DNA of 64,000 bases from Paenibacillus azoreducens (GCF_021654775.1 NZ_AP025343.1:3315501-3379500), one strand, 5' to 3'; shown: positions 53,731-62,645, counted from the stretch's first letter. The notes: a model not told the origin generated them from the letters alone. Numbers and translations are program-made.

Positions 53731-54003
53731 TTAAGTTAACCCTTTAATGTCCAGATACCACCAGACCAGAGCGCCGATGATGACGAGCACGGGCAAGGCC
53801 ACATAGAGGATGACGATGGGATTGGCTGCGATCGGATGTTTGGCGACGGTCTCATGTATATGATCTCGTTTTTGATTTTGCTGTTTACGCATGATGGAAA
53901 TGGACGCATAAAGCGAAATGGCGCAGGCGATGGCGGCAACGACTATCAATACGGTATAAATCAAGTTGATTTTCTCCCCTGTCATCGTATCGTTTTGATT
54001 CAT
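53731..54003 (-). CDS. Small two-helix membrane protein
   Basis: A 90-residue protein with helices at about 14-36 (LIYTVLIVVAAIACAISLYA) and 62-84 (IVILYVALPVLVIIGALVWW), joined by a basic loop with His residues. No known family. First gene of a minus-strand pair with the 103-residue protein. It is divergent from the Ric/ScdA gene. Confidence 0.65.
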   Translation of the reverse strand: MNQNDTMTGEKINLIYTVLIVVAAIACAISLYASISIMRKQQNQKRDHIHETVAKHPIAANPIVILYVALPVLVIIGALVWWYLDIKGLT

Positions 54004-54233
54004 AGGCTTTACCTAAAAGTGAAAATTATTCATTACTTTGCCGTAATCGTAAGGACAATCGAGGTTTCATTCATGAGTGTTGAGAAATAATTCACAAAAC
54101 GTTGAATTTCTGTATGATCATAATCACTCTGATGGGGATGGGATTTTTTTAAGATGTCAGAAGAGATAAATTTCAAGGAAAACGCTTCTGATACCGCTAG
54201 AAAAACTACAGTCATACTATTGGAGGTCCAATT

Positions 54234-54935
54234 ATGAGTCAATTTACGCTTGAAACCCAGGTGTCCGATATTGTAACAGCCATTCCCCAAACCGCTGATC
54301 TATTCCGCACGCTCCGGATCGATTATTGCTGCGGGGGCAAGGTACCTTTGGAAGAGGCGGCTATAAAAAGAAAACTGGATCCGGAAGCTGTGCTGGAGCA
54401 GTTGAAGCATGTCGAGTCCGAGTTCATCAATTATCAGGAAAGCCGTCCGGCATCGCTTACCGGTCTGGAACTGATGGATTATATCAAGCATAAGCATCAT
54501 GCCTTTTTGCGCGATGAGCTGCCGGCGATGACGCCTTACGTCACGAAACTGGCCCGTGTTCATGGGGGACATCATCCTGAGCTTTTACGGGTAGAGGAAA
54601 TCTTCGCGGAACTGAAAAAAGAATTGCTTGAACATACGGAGGATGAGGAGCAGAATGTATTCCCGCTAATGAGCGAATACTTCACTGAACAGGGTCATGA
54701 AATTTCAGCCGCGTTGAAGCAGCAAATAACGGAGCTAGTAGATGAGCATGAGCAAGCAGGAAACCTGCTGAAGGAGCTTCGGGAAATTACATCCGATTTT
54801 GGAGTTCCGGCGGATGCATGCGGCACCTATCGTCTTGTGTATCAGCGCTTGGCGAATCTTGAAAAAGACACTTTTGAACATATTCATTTGGAAAATAACA
54901 TATTGTTCAAACCGTTTCGTACGGGTCTGCAATAA
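54234..54935 (+). CDS. Iron-sulfur cluster repair di-iron protein (Ric/ScdA/YtfE)
   Basis: A 233-residue protein that repairs iron-sulfur clusters after nitric oxide or oxidative damage. The N-terminal ScdA domain has LRIDYCCGGKVPLEEAA, and the hemerythrin-like part supplies the di-iron ligands in KHHAFLRDELP, VHGGHHPELL, EHTEDEEQNVFP, DEHEQAG and FEHIHLENNILFK. TTGGAGGTCC lies before the ATG. I see no clear NsrR or FNR site upstream. Confidence 0.92.
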   Translation: MSQFTLETQVSDIVTAIPQTADLFRTLRIDYCCGGKVPLEEAAIKRKLDPEAVLEQLKHVESEFINYQESRPASLTGLELMDYIKHKHHAFLRDELPAMTPYVTKLARVHGGHHPELLRVEEIFAELKKELLEHTEDEEQNVFPLMSEYFTEQGHEISAALKQQITELVDEHEQAGNLLKELREITSDFGVPADACGTYRLVYQRLANLEKDTFEHIHLENNILFKPFRTGLQ

Positions 54936-54942
54936 AGGTTCC

Positions 54943-54978
54943 CAAAACCCTTTTCGTTTACACGGAGAGGGTTTTTTT
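54943..54978 (+). terminator. Terminator after the Ric/ScdA gene
   Basis: AAAACCCT with AGGGTTTT around CGT/ACG, followed by a T-run. Confidence 0.8.
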
Positions 54979-55158
54979 GCGTCTTAAACCTTCAATCCGA
55001 TGGGGCAGATGTTTGTAAGGAAGCTCATGTGTATATTTTTTTTAAATGAGATCAGATTAAGATGTATCTATTTACAAATGTGACGTGTTATATATTGATC
55101 GTCATGTTTATATGACGTATTATACGAAATAAGAAGTTTTGCCGGAAAGGAGCCAATC

Positions 55159-55800
55159 ATTATTAAACTGACTTCCCGCCAATTGGAAATTGTAGATATC
55201 GTAAAGAAGCACGCTCCCATTACGAGTGAGCAAATTGCTGAAATGCTGAACTTGGCCCGGCCGACGATCCGCTCGGACTTATCGATTTTGGTGAGTCTTG
55301 AATATATTGACGCCAAACCGAAGGTCGGGTATTTTCCAGGTTCGCGGCGAATGGCTGAGGGTGAAATCAAGTCGGGGCTGATGGAGATTAAAGTCGGCGA
55401 TATTCACAGCGCGCCAATCATTGTCCGGGAAACGACGACGATTCATGATGCGGTGGTGACGCTGTTTTTGGAAAATGTGGGACATCTGATCGTAACCGAC
55501 GAGGACGGCAAGCTTGTGGGAATCGTATCCCGAAAAGATATGCTGAAGGTAACGCTGGGCAATGCCGCGGCATCCACCATGCCCGTGAGTTTTATCATGA
55601 CCCGTGGGGCTAATGTGGTCACCGTGTCGCCGGAGGATTCCGTCTTGGATGCGGCACGTAAAATCATCGCGCATCAGGTTGACAGCCTGCCGGTTGTGAT
55701 CCCGGCCGAATCCGGTTTGGATGGGGAGGTCCGGGTGGTTGGGCGGATCTCCAAAACCAATATCATACGAACATTACTCGATCTATTATCACCGGAATAA
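55159..55800 (+). CDS. CcpN-like regulator (HTH plus two CBS domains), non-AUG start
   Basis: The protein matches CcpN (YqzB), a repressor of gluconeogenic genes. Residues about 1-60 are the HTH (TSRQLEIVDIVKKHAPITSE, EQIAEMLNLARPTIRSDLSI), and the rest is a CBS pair with VGDIHSAPIIV and MTRGANVVTVSPEDSVLDA. The first ATG-like codon in frame is TTG 55183, inside the first helix and without a ribosome site. A perfect AAAGGAG (55147-55152) lies just before ATC-ATT-ATT-AAA-CTG (55156 on), so translation most likely starts at ATT 55159 or a neighbouring ATC/ATT. The first residues would be xIKLTSRQLE, as expected for the family. Confidence 0.85.
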   Translation: MIKLTSRQLEIVDIVKKHAPITSEQIAEMLNLARPTIRSDLSILVSLEYIDAKPKVGYFPGSRRMAEGEIKSGLMEIKVGDIHSAPIIVRETTTIHDAVVTLFLENVGHLIVTDEDGKLVGIVSRKDMLKVTLGNAAASTMPVSFIMTRGANVVTVSPEDSVLDAARKIIAHQVDSLPVVIPAESGLDGEVRVVGRISKTNIIRTLLDLLSPE

Positions 55801-55858
55801 TAGGGAGGAATGGGATAAAACACGCATCAACACATGTCATAGCTATTGCCGCCCGCAG

Positions 55859-55915
55859 TAAAAAATGAACAACCCACTCCGATTATCTTGGAGTAGTGGT
55901 TGTTCATTTTTTTAT
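55859..55915. terminator. Bidirectional terminator, CcpN-like gene and small gene
   Basis: GAACAACC with GGTTGTTC, inner ACTCC/GGAGT, flanked by A-run and T-run. It serves the plus-strand CcpN-like gene and the minus-strand small gene. Confidence 0.85.
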
Positions 55916-55951
55916 TCTTTTCTGTATCGGACTACATTTTGCATTTCGATA

Positions 55952-56125
55952 TTATAACGCATTCTTCTTATTCTCGGCGGATCGTGCTGCTTCTTCCTCC
56001 TCCGCTTTGATGATCGATAAAAAAGAGATTATATCACCGATGGCAGCTAATGTAAGTCCGATTTTAGCTAATTCCAAGGAAGACAAATCCTCGATCGAAG
56101 CTACATTTCTTTTTCGTTTGGCCAC
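55952..56125 (-). CDS. Small conserved-looking protein, 57 residues
   Basis: Reading from GTG 56125 on the minus strand gives MAKRKRNVASIEDLSSLELA and then an amphipathic hydrophobic stretch (KIGLTLAAIGDIISFLSII), an EEEE cluster and a charged tail ending NKKNAL. GGGGTGAT lies 5 bases before the GTG. A strong terminator faces it at 55859-55915. The pattern of charged ends and one hydrophobic helix looks like a real small protein, perhaps peripheral to the membrane. Function unknown. Confidence 0.6.
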   Translation of the reverse strand: MAKRKRNVASIEDLSSLELAKIGLTLAAIGDIISFLSIIKAEEEEAARSAENKKNAL

Positions 56126-56351
56126 ATCATCACCCCGAAAGTCGGTTTTATTTCAACATATGTTTTATCATGCAAAGTGTACACATGAACCCGTCTTGTC
56201 AAAAGATGAAATAGGCAGGAGTAACTGCCGTTTTCAGCTCTGTTTGGCGGTAATGTTTAAATATATCCGTTCATTCCTTTGCCCAGAATCTTCCTATCGT
56301 CTATGATTAAATGATAGCGGTTCATTTCTGGCAACAAGGAGGAGAATCCAT

Positions 56352-57141
56352 ATGTCTTTTAGTGGCGAGCTTTGCACTGCTAACGAAAAAAATCGGACAA
56401 TCCATCGGCGGGGACCTTGAATACTATCGCGAGAAACTTAAAAATTGTAAAGGACGTATTCTTGAAGCCATGGTCGGCTCCGGGCGCGTCATCATTCCTC
56501 TTTTGGAATCCGGGCTCATCGTAGACGGAGTGGATTATTCCCATGAAATGCTGGCTTCATGCCGCAAGCATTGCTAAGAACGAGGTCTTCATCCGGAACT
56601 TTTTGATGCGGATTTAAAGGCGCTTTCATTGCCCTATAAATATGAAACCATCATCATTCCGGCCGGTTCATTTCTTTTGATCGAGGACCGGGAGGATGCG
56701 CTGAAGGTGCTGCACCGATTGTATGAGCATTTGGAGCCGGGTGGCAAGCTCATCCTTGATTTATTTTTACCGGAACAAAATATCCCTGAAGCTGACATCG
56801 GAAAATGGAGTGGAACGTCGACTTATCATTTGCCCAATGGCGATCTGATCACAATGGAGAGCAAATGCGTCGAAGCGGATCTTTTTTTCAAGCAATCCCA
56901 AGTTGACTACTTGAAATATGAAAAATGGCGCAACGGAGCTTGGATTCAAACCGAATTACAACGTTTCGCCTTGCGGTGGTACGGAGTAGAGGAGTTTAAG
57001 TACATCCTGCAAAATGTCGGTTTTTCAGAGGTTGCAGTGTGGGCCGATTTTGAGGATGGGAAAAAGCCGACAAACCGCAATCAAAGTTTTGTATATGAAG
57101 CTGTTAAATCATGCGAAGTTTGTCCAGGAGTAAAAAGATGA
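56352..57141 (+). pseudogene. SAM-dependent methyltransferase, disrupted twice
   Basis: After AAGGAGGAG the ATG at 56352 begins MSFSGELCT, the usual N-terminus, but the frame is then lost. Another frame resumes with LTKKIGQSIGGDLEYYR and the SAM-binding motif ILEAMVGSGRVIIPLLESG. That frame hits TAA at 56575-56577 (CRKHC-stop-ERGLHPELF) and continues in the same frame to 57141 through EHLEPGGKLILDLFLP. So there is an indel near codon 10 and one nonsense codon. The C-terminal part is otherwise well preserved, so decay is recent. The methyl acceptor is unknown. Confidence 0.8.
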
Positions 57142-58142
57142 GCCACATTCAGTATAATCTGCAATTTGAAGCACTGTGCCGCCAGCTGCGGTTAGGCGAG
57201 GTCATTGGAATCCCTGAAGCAATATCAGGCGGATTTTTGCACCGAATGTATGCCGTAGAAACGGCAACAGGCAAATATGCGATCAAAGCGTTAAACCCGC
57301 AAATTATGCTTAGGCCAACCGCAATGGCAAACTATATCGCATCCGAGGACATCGCCAGAATTGCGGCAGGTAAAGTAGGCGCGCTTCCGGCCATAAGAGC
57401 AAACGGCACCTGCCTGCACGAGATCGAAGATCAATATTATCTTGTCTTTGATTGGATTGATGGATCAAGCCTGACATCTGCCGAAATCACGCCGGAACAT
57501 TGTATGAAAATGGGGGACGTGCTCGCAGAATTGCATTTGACTGATTTTTCAGGGTTAAACATCCCAGATCACCGATCAGAGGGCGCGCAGCTTATAAACT
57601 GGAACCGTTATTTGCAGCTTGGCCGGGTGAACGATGCGGAGTGGTTAAATCTGCTTCTTGCAAATCAAGCCATGCTTGCGGAGTGGAATGCACAAGCAAT
57701 TGAATCAGAAAACCTTCTTTCTGCAGATCTGGTAATCAGCCATAGAGATCTAGATCCAAAAAATGTACTGTGGAACCAAGGACGCCCGATCGTTATCGAT
57801 TGGGAGGCAGCGGGTTACGTAAACCCGATGAAAGAGCTGATTGAGACCGCAATGTATTGGTCTGAAAATACAATAGGGCTGACGGATCAAGAAAAATTCA
57901 CGGCTTTAATCAATGGCTATAAGCAAAGATACGGTTCGCCTCAGGCGAATTGGAGTATCGTGCTAGCTGGTATTTTCGGGGGCAAGCTGGATTGGCTGGA
58001 ATATAACTTAAAGCGGTCTTTATGGATTGAATGCACGGATCCTCAAGAACAGCGGATAGGGACCGTTCAAGTGACGGAAACGATCCAGGGGATCAAACGT
58101 TACGCTGACGCGATTCCCCAAATCGTAAATTGGCTGAGATAA
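57138..58142 (+). CDS. APH-like phosphotransferase
   Basis: A 334-residue kinase-like protein of the aminoglycoside phosphotransferase/choline-kinase fold. ISHRDLDPKNVLWNQGRP is the catalytic loop and VIDWEAAGYVNP the metal-binding DFG equivalent. FDWIDGSSLT is the hinge. The ATG at 57138 follows CCAGGAG and overlaps the methyltransferase stop as ATGA, so it was translationally coupled to that now broken gene. The substrate may be a sugar, amino alcohol or antibiotic. Confidence 0.8.
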   Translation: MSHIQYNLQFEALCRQLRLGEVIGIPEAISGGFLHRMYAVETATGKYAIKALNPQIMLRPTAMANYIASEDIARIAAGKVGALPAIRANGTCLHEIEDQYYLVFDWIDGSSLTSAEITPEHCMKMGDVLAELHLTDFSGLNIPDHRSEGAQLINWNRYLQLGRVNDAEWLNLLLANQAMLAEWNAQAIESENLLSADLVISHRDLDPKNVLWNQGRPIVIDWEAAGYVNPMKELIETAMYWSENTIGLTDQEKFTALINGYKQRYGSPQANWSIVLAGIFGGKLDWLEYNLKRSLWIECTDPQEQRIGTVQVTETIQGIKRYADAIPQIVNWLR

Positions 58143-58179
58143 GTGCCACTAACTTTTTGGTTAAAGGGGGTTCTAATGA

Positions 58180-58338
58180 ATGGAGCTTACAATCCAAGAG
58201 ATTTTTAATGATGGAATCGCCGAAAGTCGGGAGAGGCTTGAAAACGGGGTACCGATCGTGAATATATGGGGAACAACAGCGATCGAAAGAACATTATGGC
58301 TGCCTCCATCCGTACAATGCTTGGCTCAACTTAGCTAG
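58180..58338 (+). CDS. Doubtful 52-residue frame ending in repeat DNA
   Basis: ATG 58180 follows AAAGGGGG and encodes MELTIQEIFNDGIAESRERL, then runs into repeat copy B and stops at 58338. The first 30 residues look protein-like; the rest is repeat sequence that is not coding in other copies. It may be the head of a lost gene. Confidence 0.25.
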   Translation: MELTIQEIFNDGIAESRERLENGVPIVNIWGTTAIERTLWLPPSVQCLAQLS

Positions 58339-58340
58339 CA
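58260..58340 (+). repeat. CAACAGCGATCG repeat, copy B
   Basis: CAACAGCGATCGAAAGAAC at 58274-58292, followed by GGCTGCC and TTGGCTCAACTTA, aligning with copy A over about 75 bases. Confidence 0.65.
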
Positions 58341-58434
58341 TTCGCATATTGCGAGGAATCATTCACTGTTTATCGTATAATAAATGACAGTTACTTTAAC
58401 TAACAAACACATCTAATAGAGGGGAACTAGAATA

Positions 58435-59214
58435 ATGGTTGAAGAATTTACAGTCAAGATATCATCTTTGAAAAGAAGTAGAAAAATCCGTGTTTTTCTT
58501 CCAAATGAATATGAAAATAATGATAAGAAATATCGGGTTTTATATATGCACGATGCTCAAAATTTATTTCAGGATGAGGACTCTTTTTTTGGGACAAGCT
58601 GGAGGATACTGGATTGTGTAAAAAAGAGTGGACTGGAACTTATTGTCGTCGGTATTGATTGTAACGGAGAAGGAACAAAACGTTTTGACGAATTGGGACC
58701 TTGGATTAGCGATAAAAGAATTAATGAAGGTTTATTCATCGATAAATCAATAGATTTAGGTGGAGAAGGGGAACAGTACATAGATTTTATCGTAAACGAA
58801 TTAAAGCCTTTGATTGATAATAAATACAGGACCGTAAAAAGTGATACCGCTATGGCTGGGAGCTCGTCAGGTGGACTAATATCTACTTATGCCATGTGTA
58901 AATATCCCTCAATATTCAATAGAGTTGCCGCACTATCAAACGCTTTTTGGTTATGTCAAAAGGAAATCGAAAACCTGGCTGAAAAATGTGACCTAACAAA
59001 CGTAAAAAGGTTTTATTTTGATGTAGGAACAAAGGAACAAACTGCAACATTTGGACCGGATGTTTATATTGACTCTAACATTTCCTTCAAGAATGTAATC
59101 GAAAAAAAGGGTCTTCATTATCGTTTTGAAATTGTAGAAGGCGCTGAGCATAATGAGGTTGCTTGGCGAGAACGTTTCCCCGAAATACTTAAGTACCTGT
59201 ACCAAGGAGAATAG
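58435..59214 (+). CDS. Alpha/beta-hydrolase, putative esterase (esterase D type)
   Basis: A 259-residue cytoplasmic hydrolase like enterochelin-esterase/YbbA-type enzymes. YRVLYMHDAQNLF opens the fold, the nucleophile elbow is AGSSSGGL, and the catalytic histidine is in EGAEHNEVAWRER. Codons are clearly more A/T-rich than those of its neighbours, which suggests transfer from a lower-GC donor. AGAGGGGAAC lies before the ATG. Natural substrate unknown. Confidence 0.85.
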   Translation: MVEEFTVKISSLKRSRKIRVFLPNEYENNDKKYRVLYMHDAQNLFQDEDSFFGTSWRILDCVKKSGLELIVVGIDCNGEGTKRFDELGPWISDKRINEGLFIDKSIDLGGEGEQYIDFIVNELKPLIDNKYRTVKSDTAMAGSSSGGLISTYAMCKYPSIFNRVAALSNAFWLCQKEIENLAEKCDLTNVKRFYFDVGTKEQTATFGPDVYIDSNISFKNVIEKKGLHYRFEIVEGAEHNEVAWRERFPEILKYLYQGE

Positions 59215-59293
59215 GGTTTTCATTCACAATGATGCTGCTTGAGCTTCGACAAGCTTCTGTGCCGTAATACGTGGTTTTATAGATGAAAACAAA

Positions 59294-59396
59294 GAAGACG
59301 GGTCCCCAATAAACTGTACCCTATGTAACCTATCGAGAGACTTTTTTAAAGTGTCTACTCGATAGGGTACAGTTTACCAATAACCCGTCCTTTTTT
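59294..59396. terminator. Terminator stem split by a miniature element
   Basis: GACGGGT (59297-59303) and ACCCGTC (about 59383-59389) form the stem; CCTTTTTTC follows on the plus strand and CTTCTTTG on the minus. A 67-bp element fills the loop. It lies tail-to-tail between the esterase and histidine kinase genes. Confidence 0.6.
59310..59376. mobile_element. 67-bp miniature inverted-repeat element
   Basis: Ends are perfect 15-bp inverted repeats, TAAACTGTACCCTAT and ATAGGGTACAGTTTA, flanked by a 4-bp direct repeat CCAA (59306-59309 and 59377-59380). Inside, CCTATCGAG and CTCGATAGG form a second stem that competes with the terminal one. No coding capacity. The end sequence resembles those of IS3-like elements (impression only). 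Confidence 0.65.
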
Positions 59397-59397
59397 C

Positions 59398-61098
59398 TTA
59401 TTCGCCCGCAGGCAGCTTCAGTGTGACCTCCGTTCCCAAATGGACGATGCTGTTTATCGTTATCCCGTATTCGGGGCCGTACATCACTTTGGCGCGTTCA
59501 TGCACATTTTTGAGCCCATATCCTTTGCTTGGGGATTCCAGCAGCTGGGACAGCCGATCCGGCGGAATCCCGATCCCGTTGTCCTCAACCCGAAATACGA
59601 TACACCCGTTCTCCAGTTTGCCTGATAACATGATTTTACCGCCTTGATCCCTATTTTCAATACCGTGAATGATTGCATTTTCAATAAGCGGTTGAAGCAT
59701 TAGGTTCGGCATGTGATACGGGAAAATCGCTTCATCTGTTTGGTACTCCACTTCGAAGCTCTTGCTATGCATGATCAACTGGATTTTCATATAGGACTGA
59801 ACGTTTAGAATCTCGTCCGACACCAATATCATATTATTGCCTTTGTTGAGTGTCGTTCGGTAAAAGGTAGACAGCAGCTGAGCCATTTCGCTTATGTCCG
59901 TCGCCCGAATCCGCAGTGCCCGCCAGTTGATGATCGAAAGGGAATTATAGAGGAAATGAGGATTGATTTGCGCCTGCAATGCTTTCATTTCATATTCTTT
60001 TCTAGCGATCTCCTCAACATAAACTTTTTTGATCAATACTTTCGTTTTATCTACCATGTTACCGAATCCCCGAATTAAATCCCCGACCTCATCCTTCGAA
60101 TCGCTTACGACATTTACTTCCAGGGAACCTTCTTCCACCGTTTTCATATTGTTGCGCAGCTGCTCAATCCGTGTAATGAATTTACGCGAAAAAAGTGTGC
60201 CAGCCACGGCGACCGCCGCGATGCAGGCGACAATCATGAAAATAACCGTAGAGACGATCCACCATGCCGATCGGGTAATAAGACCGGTTGGTTTATATAA
60301 ATATACCTTCCAGCCTGATGTGGAGATATCGGTTTGCAAAACGGTGAAATTTTGGCCATTCCACTGCATTTCAACATGCGATGGGTCCGCCGCGCGGAAA
60401 GTAGGGTGCTTCTGTCCATGTTCGGAGGAATAAACGACCCGTCCTTTGGCATCTTGAATCAGAATTTCCGCTCCTTGCGCCTCCAGGGATTCGAATGGAG
60501 CAAACAAACTGTCGTGTTGAACACGCGCAAACAAAATGTTGTTTTTCGGATTTTTTTGTTTGGTATTCAAAATGCGGCGAACGCAGTACATGTTAGTATC
60601 ATCGGAAAACCACAGCACCTGGGTTGTCTTCATCACATCCGGATACCATTCGGCAGCTTTAATGTCATCAAGAGGGTGGACGGTTTGTCCATGCTGATGC
60701 AGATTCGATCCGGTATATAATGTGAGCCGTTCGATGCCAGAGTTCAAATTCCGCGCCGTATAAAAATTTTGGTCAATGACATTGACCAATTGGTCGTACA
60801 TTTCAAAAGTGCTGGTATACGTATGATTGGCGGCGTTTACGATACTTTGGTTAAAGCTGAGAAAGTTCATGATTTTATTATAAACTTCCAGCTGGTTGTT
60901 TAAGGTAAGCGCGCTTTGGTTCAAGGCCGCGTTCAAATCGGATTTGGACTGTTCGATCAGTAGCGATCTCGTTTCCGAGAAGCAGAATCCTCCAAGCACG
61001 ATGACAGGAATCATGCTGATCAGCAAAAAGGCAAGCTTGATTTTCGTTTGAAATTTCAGGTCGCGAATATGGTGTCGAAGCCTCCGCCAGCTTTGCAT
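59398..61098 (-). CDS. YesM-type sensor histidine kinase
   Basis: A 566-residue membrane kinase: helix at about 20-42, an extracellular Cache-like sensor to about 280, a second helix (TVIFMIVACIAAVAVAGTLF), a HAMP linker, then the phospho-acceptor His in QAQINPHFLYNSLSIINWRA and an HATPase domain with ENAIIHGIENRD and EDNGIGIPP. It pairs with the response regulator 2 bases upstream. Such pairs usually control nearby sugar importers; the divergent binding-protein gene at 63008 is the obvious target. Confidence 0.93.
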   Translation of the reverse strand: MQSWRRLRHHIRDLKFQTKIKLAFLLISMIPVIVLGGFCFSETRSLLIEQSKSDLNAALNQSALTLNNQLEVYNKIMNFLSFNQSIVNAANHTYTSTFEMYDQLVNVIDQNFYTARNLNSGIERLTLYTGSNLHQHGQTVHPLDDIKAAEWYPDVMKTTQVLWFSDDTNMYCVRRILNTKQKNPKNNILFARVQHDSLFAPFESLEAQGAEILIQDAKGRVVYSSEHGQKHPTFRAADPSHVEMQWNGQNFTVLQTDISTSGWKVYLYKPTGLITRSAWWIVSTVIFMIVACIAAVAVAGTLFSRKFITRIEQLRNNMKTVEEGSLEVNVVSDSKDEVGDLIRGFGNMVDKTKVLIKKVYVEEIARKEYEMKALQAQINPHFLYNSLSIINWRALRIRATDISEMAQLLSTFYRTTLNKGNNMILVSDEILNVQSYMKIQLIMHSKSFEVEYQTDEAIFPYHMPNLMLQPLIENAIIHGIENRDQGGKIMLSGKLENGCIVFRVEDNGIGIPPDRLSQLLESPSKGYGLKNVHERAKVMYGPEYGITINSIVHLGTEVTLKLPAGE

Positions 61099-61100
61099 GG

Positions 61101-62645
61101 TTATTCCTCCACAAGCTCAAAGGTTTTCTGGTTAACCTGCCTGAATTTCTCCGGTGTATGCCCATAAAAGTCCCTGAAGTTTTGGCAGAAGTAGGAAATA
61201 TTCCGGTAACCGACGGCACCGCATATATCCGCGATTTTCAAATGCGTATGGGTAAGCATCTCTTTCGCTTTTTGCATTCGGACATTTTTAATATATTTAT
61301 TGATTCCGCAGCCTGTCTGCTTTTTAAAGGTTGAACTCAGGTAATGGGGGGACAAATACACTTTGGCTGCAAGCAGCTCCAGACTTAAATCTGCCGCGTA
61401 GTTCTCTTCTATATATTGTTTGGTCGCCATGATATCCCGGTTGAGTGCAGGTTCCATGCTGCTCGATTCTACCGCAAGCAAGGTCATGCCTTGATCTAAA
61501 ATACTCTTGATATCCCTTAAGTCTTCGGCCCTGTATATCTTCTCTATCCCGAGATTGATCTCTTTTTGCGCTGCATCCACGTTAGACATGATATGTTCGT
61601 AGACCGTGGAAAAGATGTGTTTGACGTATAATTGCGAATATTGCACTTGTCTATCGTATTTTTGGTAAAGCAGTTCTGCCGCGGATTTTAAGCTGAACAG
61701 ATCCCGCTCCTTCAGATGGATGCGGATTTGTTCCAGTAGCTGACTGTCTGATACATCGGGAATTGACTGCTCGGAGAACAGCAATTCGTTTTTTGCGTCA
61801 AAGACGAAGGTATCCGGCAGGAAAAATCGATATTCCATCCAGTGCTCCAATTCGGGCAGTACTTCGGCCAATGAATAAATCGCAACAGGGCCATCTTTAA
61901 TAGAAAGGTAACAATTCACTTTATATTCAAGCAGAATGTTGTCATGTATGCGCAAGGCCAACTCCCGCAACGATGTGTGCGATGGAACCCCGTTTCCTTC
62001 CGGAAACAAGAGCAGGCTTTGGCATCCGTTCAAATTCAAATAATCGGCAGCGGCTCCCAATTGGGAAAGCAGGTAATCTTCGAATTGCGGGCCGGCATTT
62101 TCAAAAAATTCTTTCTCAAATTCAAGCAGCAGCATTCCCTGATAGCGATCAGGCAGATCCGGCAAAAGATCCTGGACGGAAGCGGGTTCCCCGATGCCGT
62201 TGACCAGCGTAAAAAGAATATGCTTTTTCACATAGGCTCGGGTCATTTGCGAGGTTTCATCCTGCTGCTGCTGCTGGGTTAATTCGCCGATAACTTTGCT
62301 TATCGTCGCCTCAAATGCCTCCACATTCACCGGTTTAAGCAAGTAATCGGAGACGCCAAGCGTAATCGCGGTTTTGGCATATTCGAATTCAGCATAACCG
62401 CTGAAGATAATCACCTTGGTTTTTGGGTGGAGTTGTAGTACCTGCCGGGTTAGCTGCAACCCATCCATCTGCGGCATTCTGACATCCGTAAACAAAATAT
62501 CGACAGCATGCTGCTGCAAATATTCGAGCGCTTTTCGTCCGTTCTCGGCCACCTGCAGCTTGAGGGGGAATCCCAACTCCTGAAGGAGAAAAGCAATCCC
62601 TTCACGTTCTTCCTTATGATCGTCTACCACCAATATCGTTAACAT
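61101..62645 (-). CDS. YesN-type response regulator, AraC output
   Basis: A 514-residue regulator. The receiver domain opens MLTILVVDDHKEEREG, with the phosphorylated Asp in LFTDVRMPQMDG (about 54) and the Lys in LLKPVN. A long middle domain of about 270 residues follows, then two AraC HTHs (YLSPHYLSSTFKKQTG, IADICGAVGYRNISYFCQNF). The ATG 62645 follows GGGAGGAC; the in-frame ATG at 62693 lacks a site. First gene of the pair with the kinase. Confidence 0.93.
   Translation of the reverse strand: MLTILVVDDHKEEREGIAFLLQELGFPLKLQVAENGRKALEYLQQHAVDILFTDVRMPQMDGLQLTRQVLQLHPKTKVIIFSGYAEFEYAKTAITLGVSDYLLKPVNVEAFEATISKVIGELTQQQQQDETSQMTRAYVKKHILFTLVNGIGEPASVQDLLPDLPDRYQGMLLLEFEKEFFENAGPQFEDYLLSQLGAAADYLNLNGCQSLLLFPEGNGVPSHTSLRELALRIHDNILLEYKVNCYLSIKDGPVAIYSLAEVLPELEHWMEYRFFLPDTFVFDAKNELLFSEQSIPDVSDSQLLEQIRIHLKERDLFSLKSAAELLYQKYDRQVQYSQLYVKHIFSTVYEHIMSNVDAAQKEINLGIEKIYRAEDLRDIKSILDQGMTLLAVESSSMEPALNRDIMATKQYIEENYAADLSLELLAAKVYLSPHYLSSTFKKQTGCGINKYIKNVRMQKAKEMLTHTHLKIADICGAVGYRNISYFCQNFRDFYGHTPEKFRQVNQKTFELVEE

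Noticed and set aside
56575..56577. Stop codon read through as a recoded residue
   Set aside because: It is TAA, not TGA, with no selenocysteine signal, and the gene also carries an upstream frame lesion; decay is simpler.
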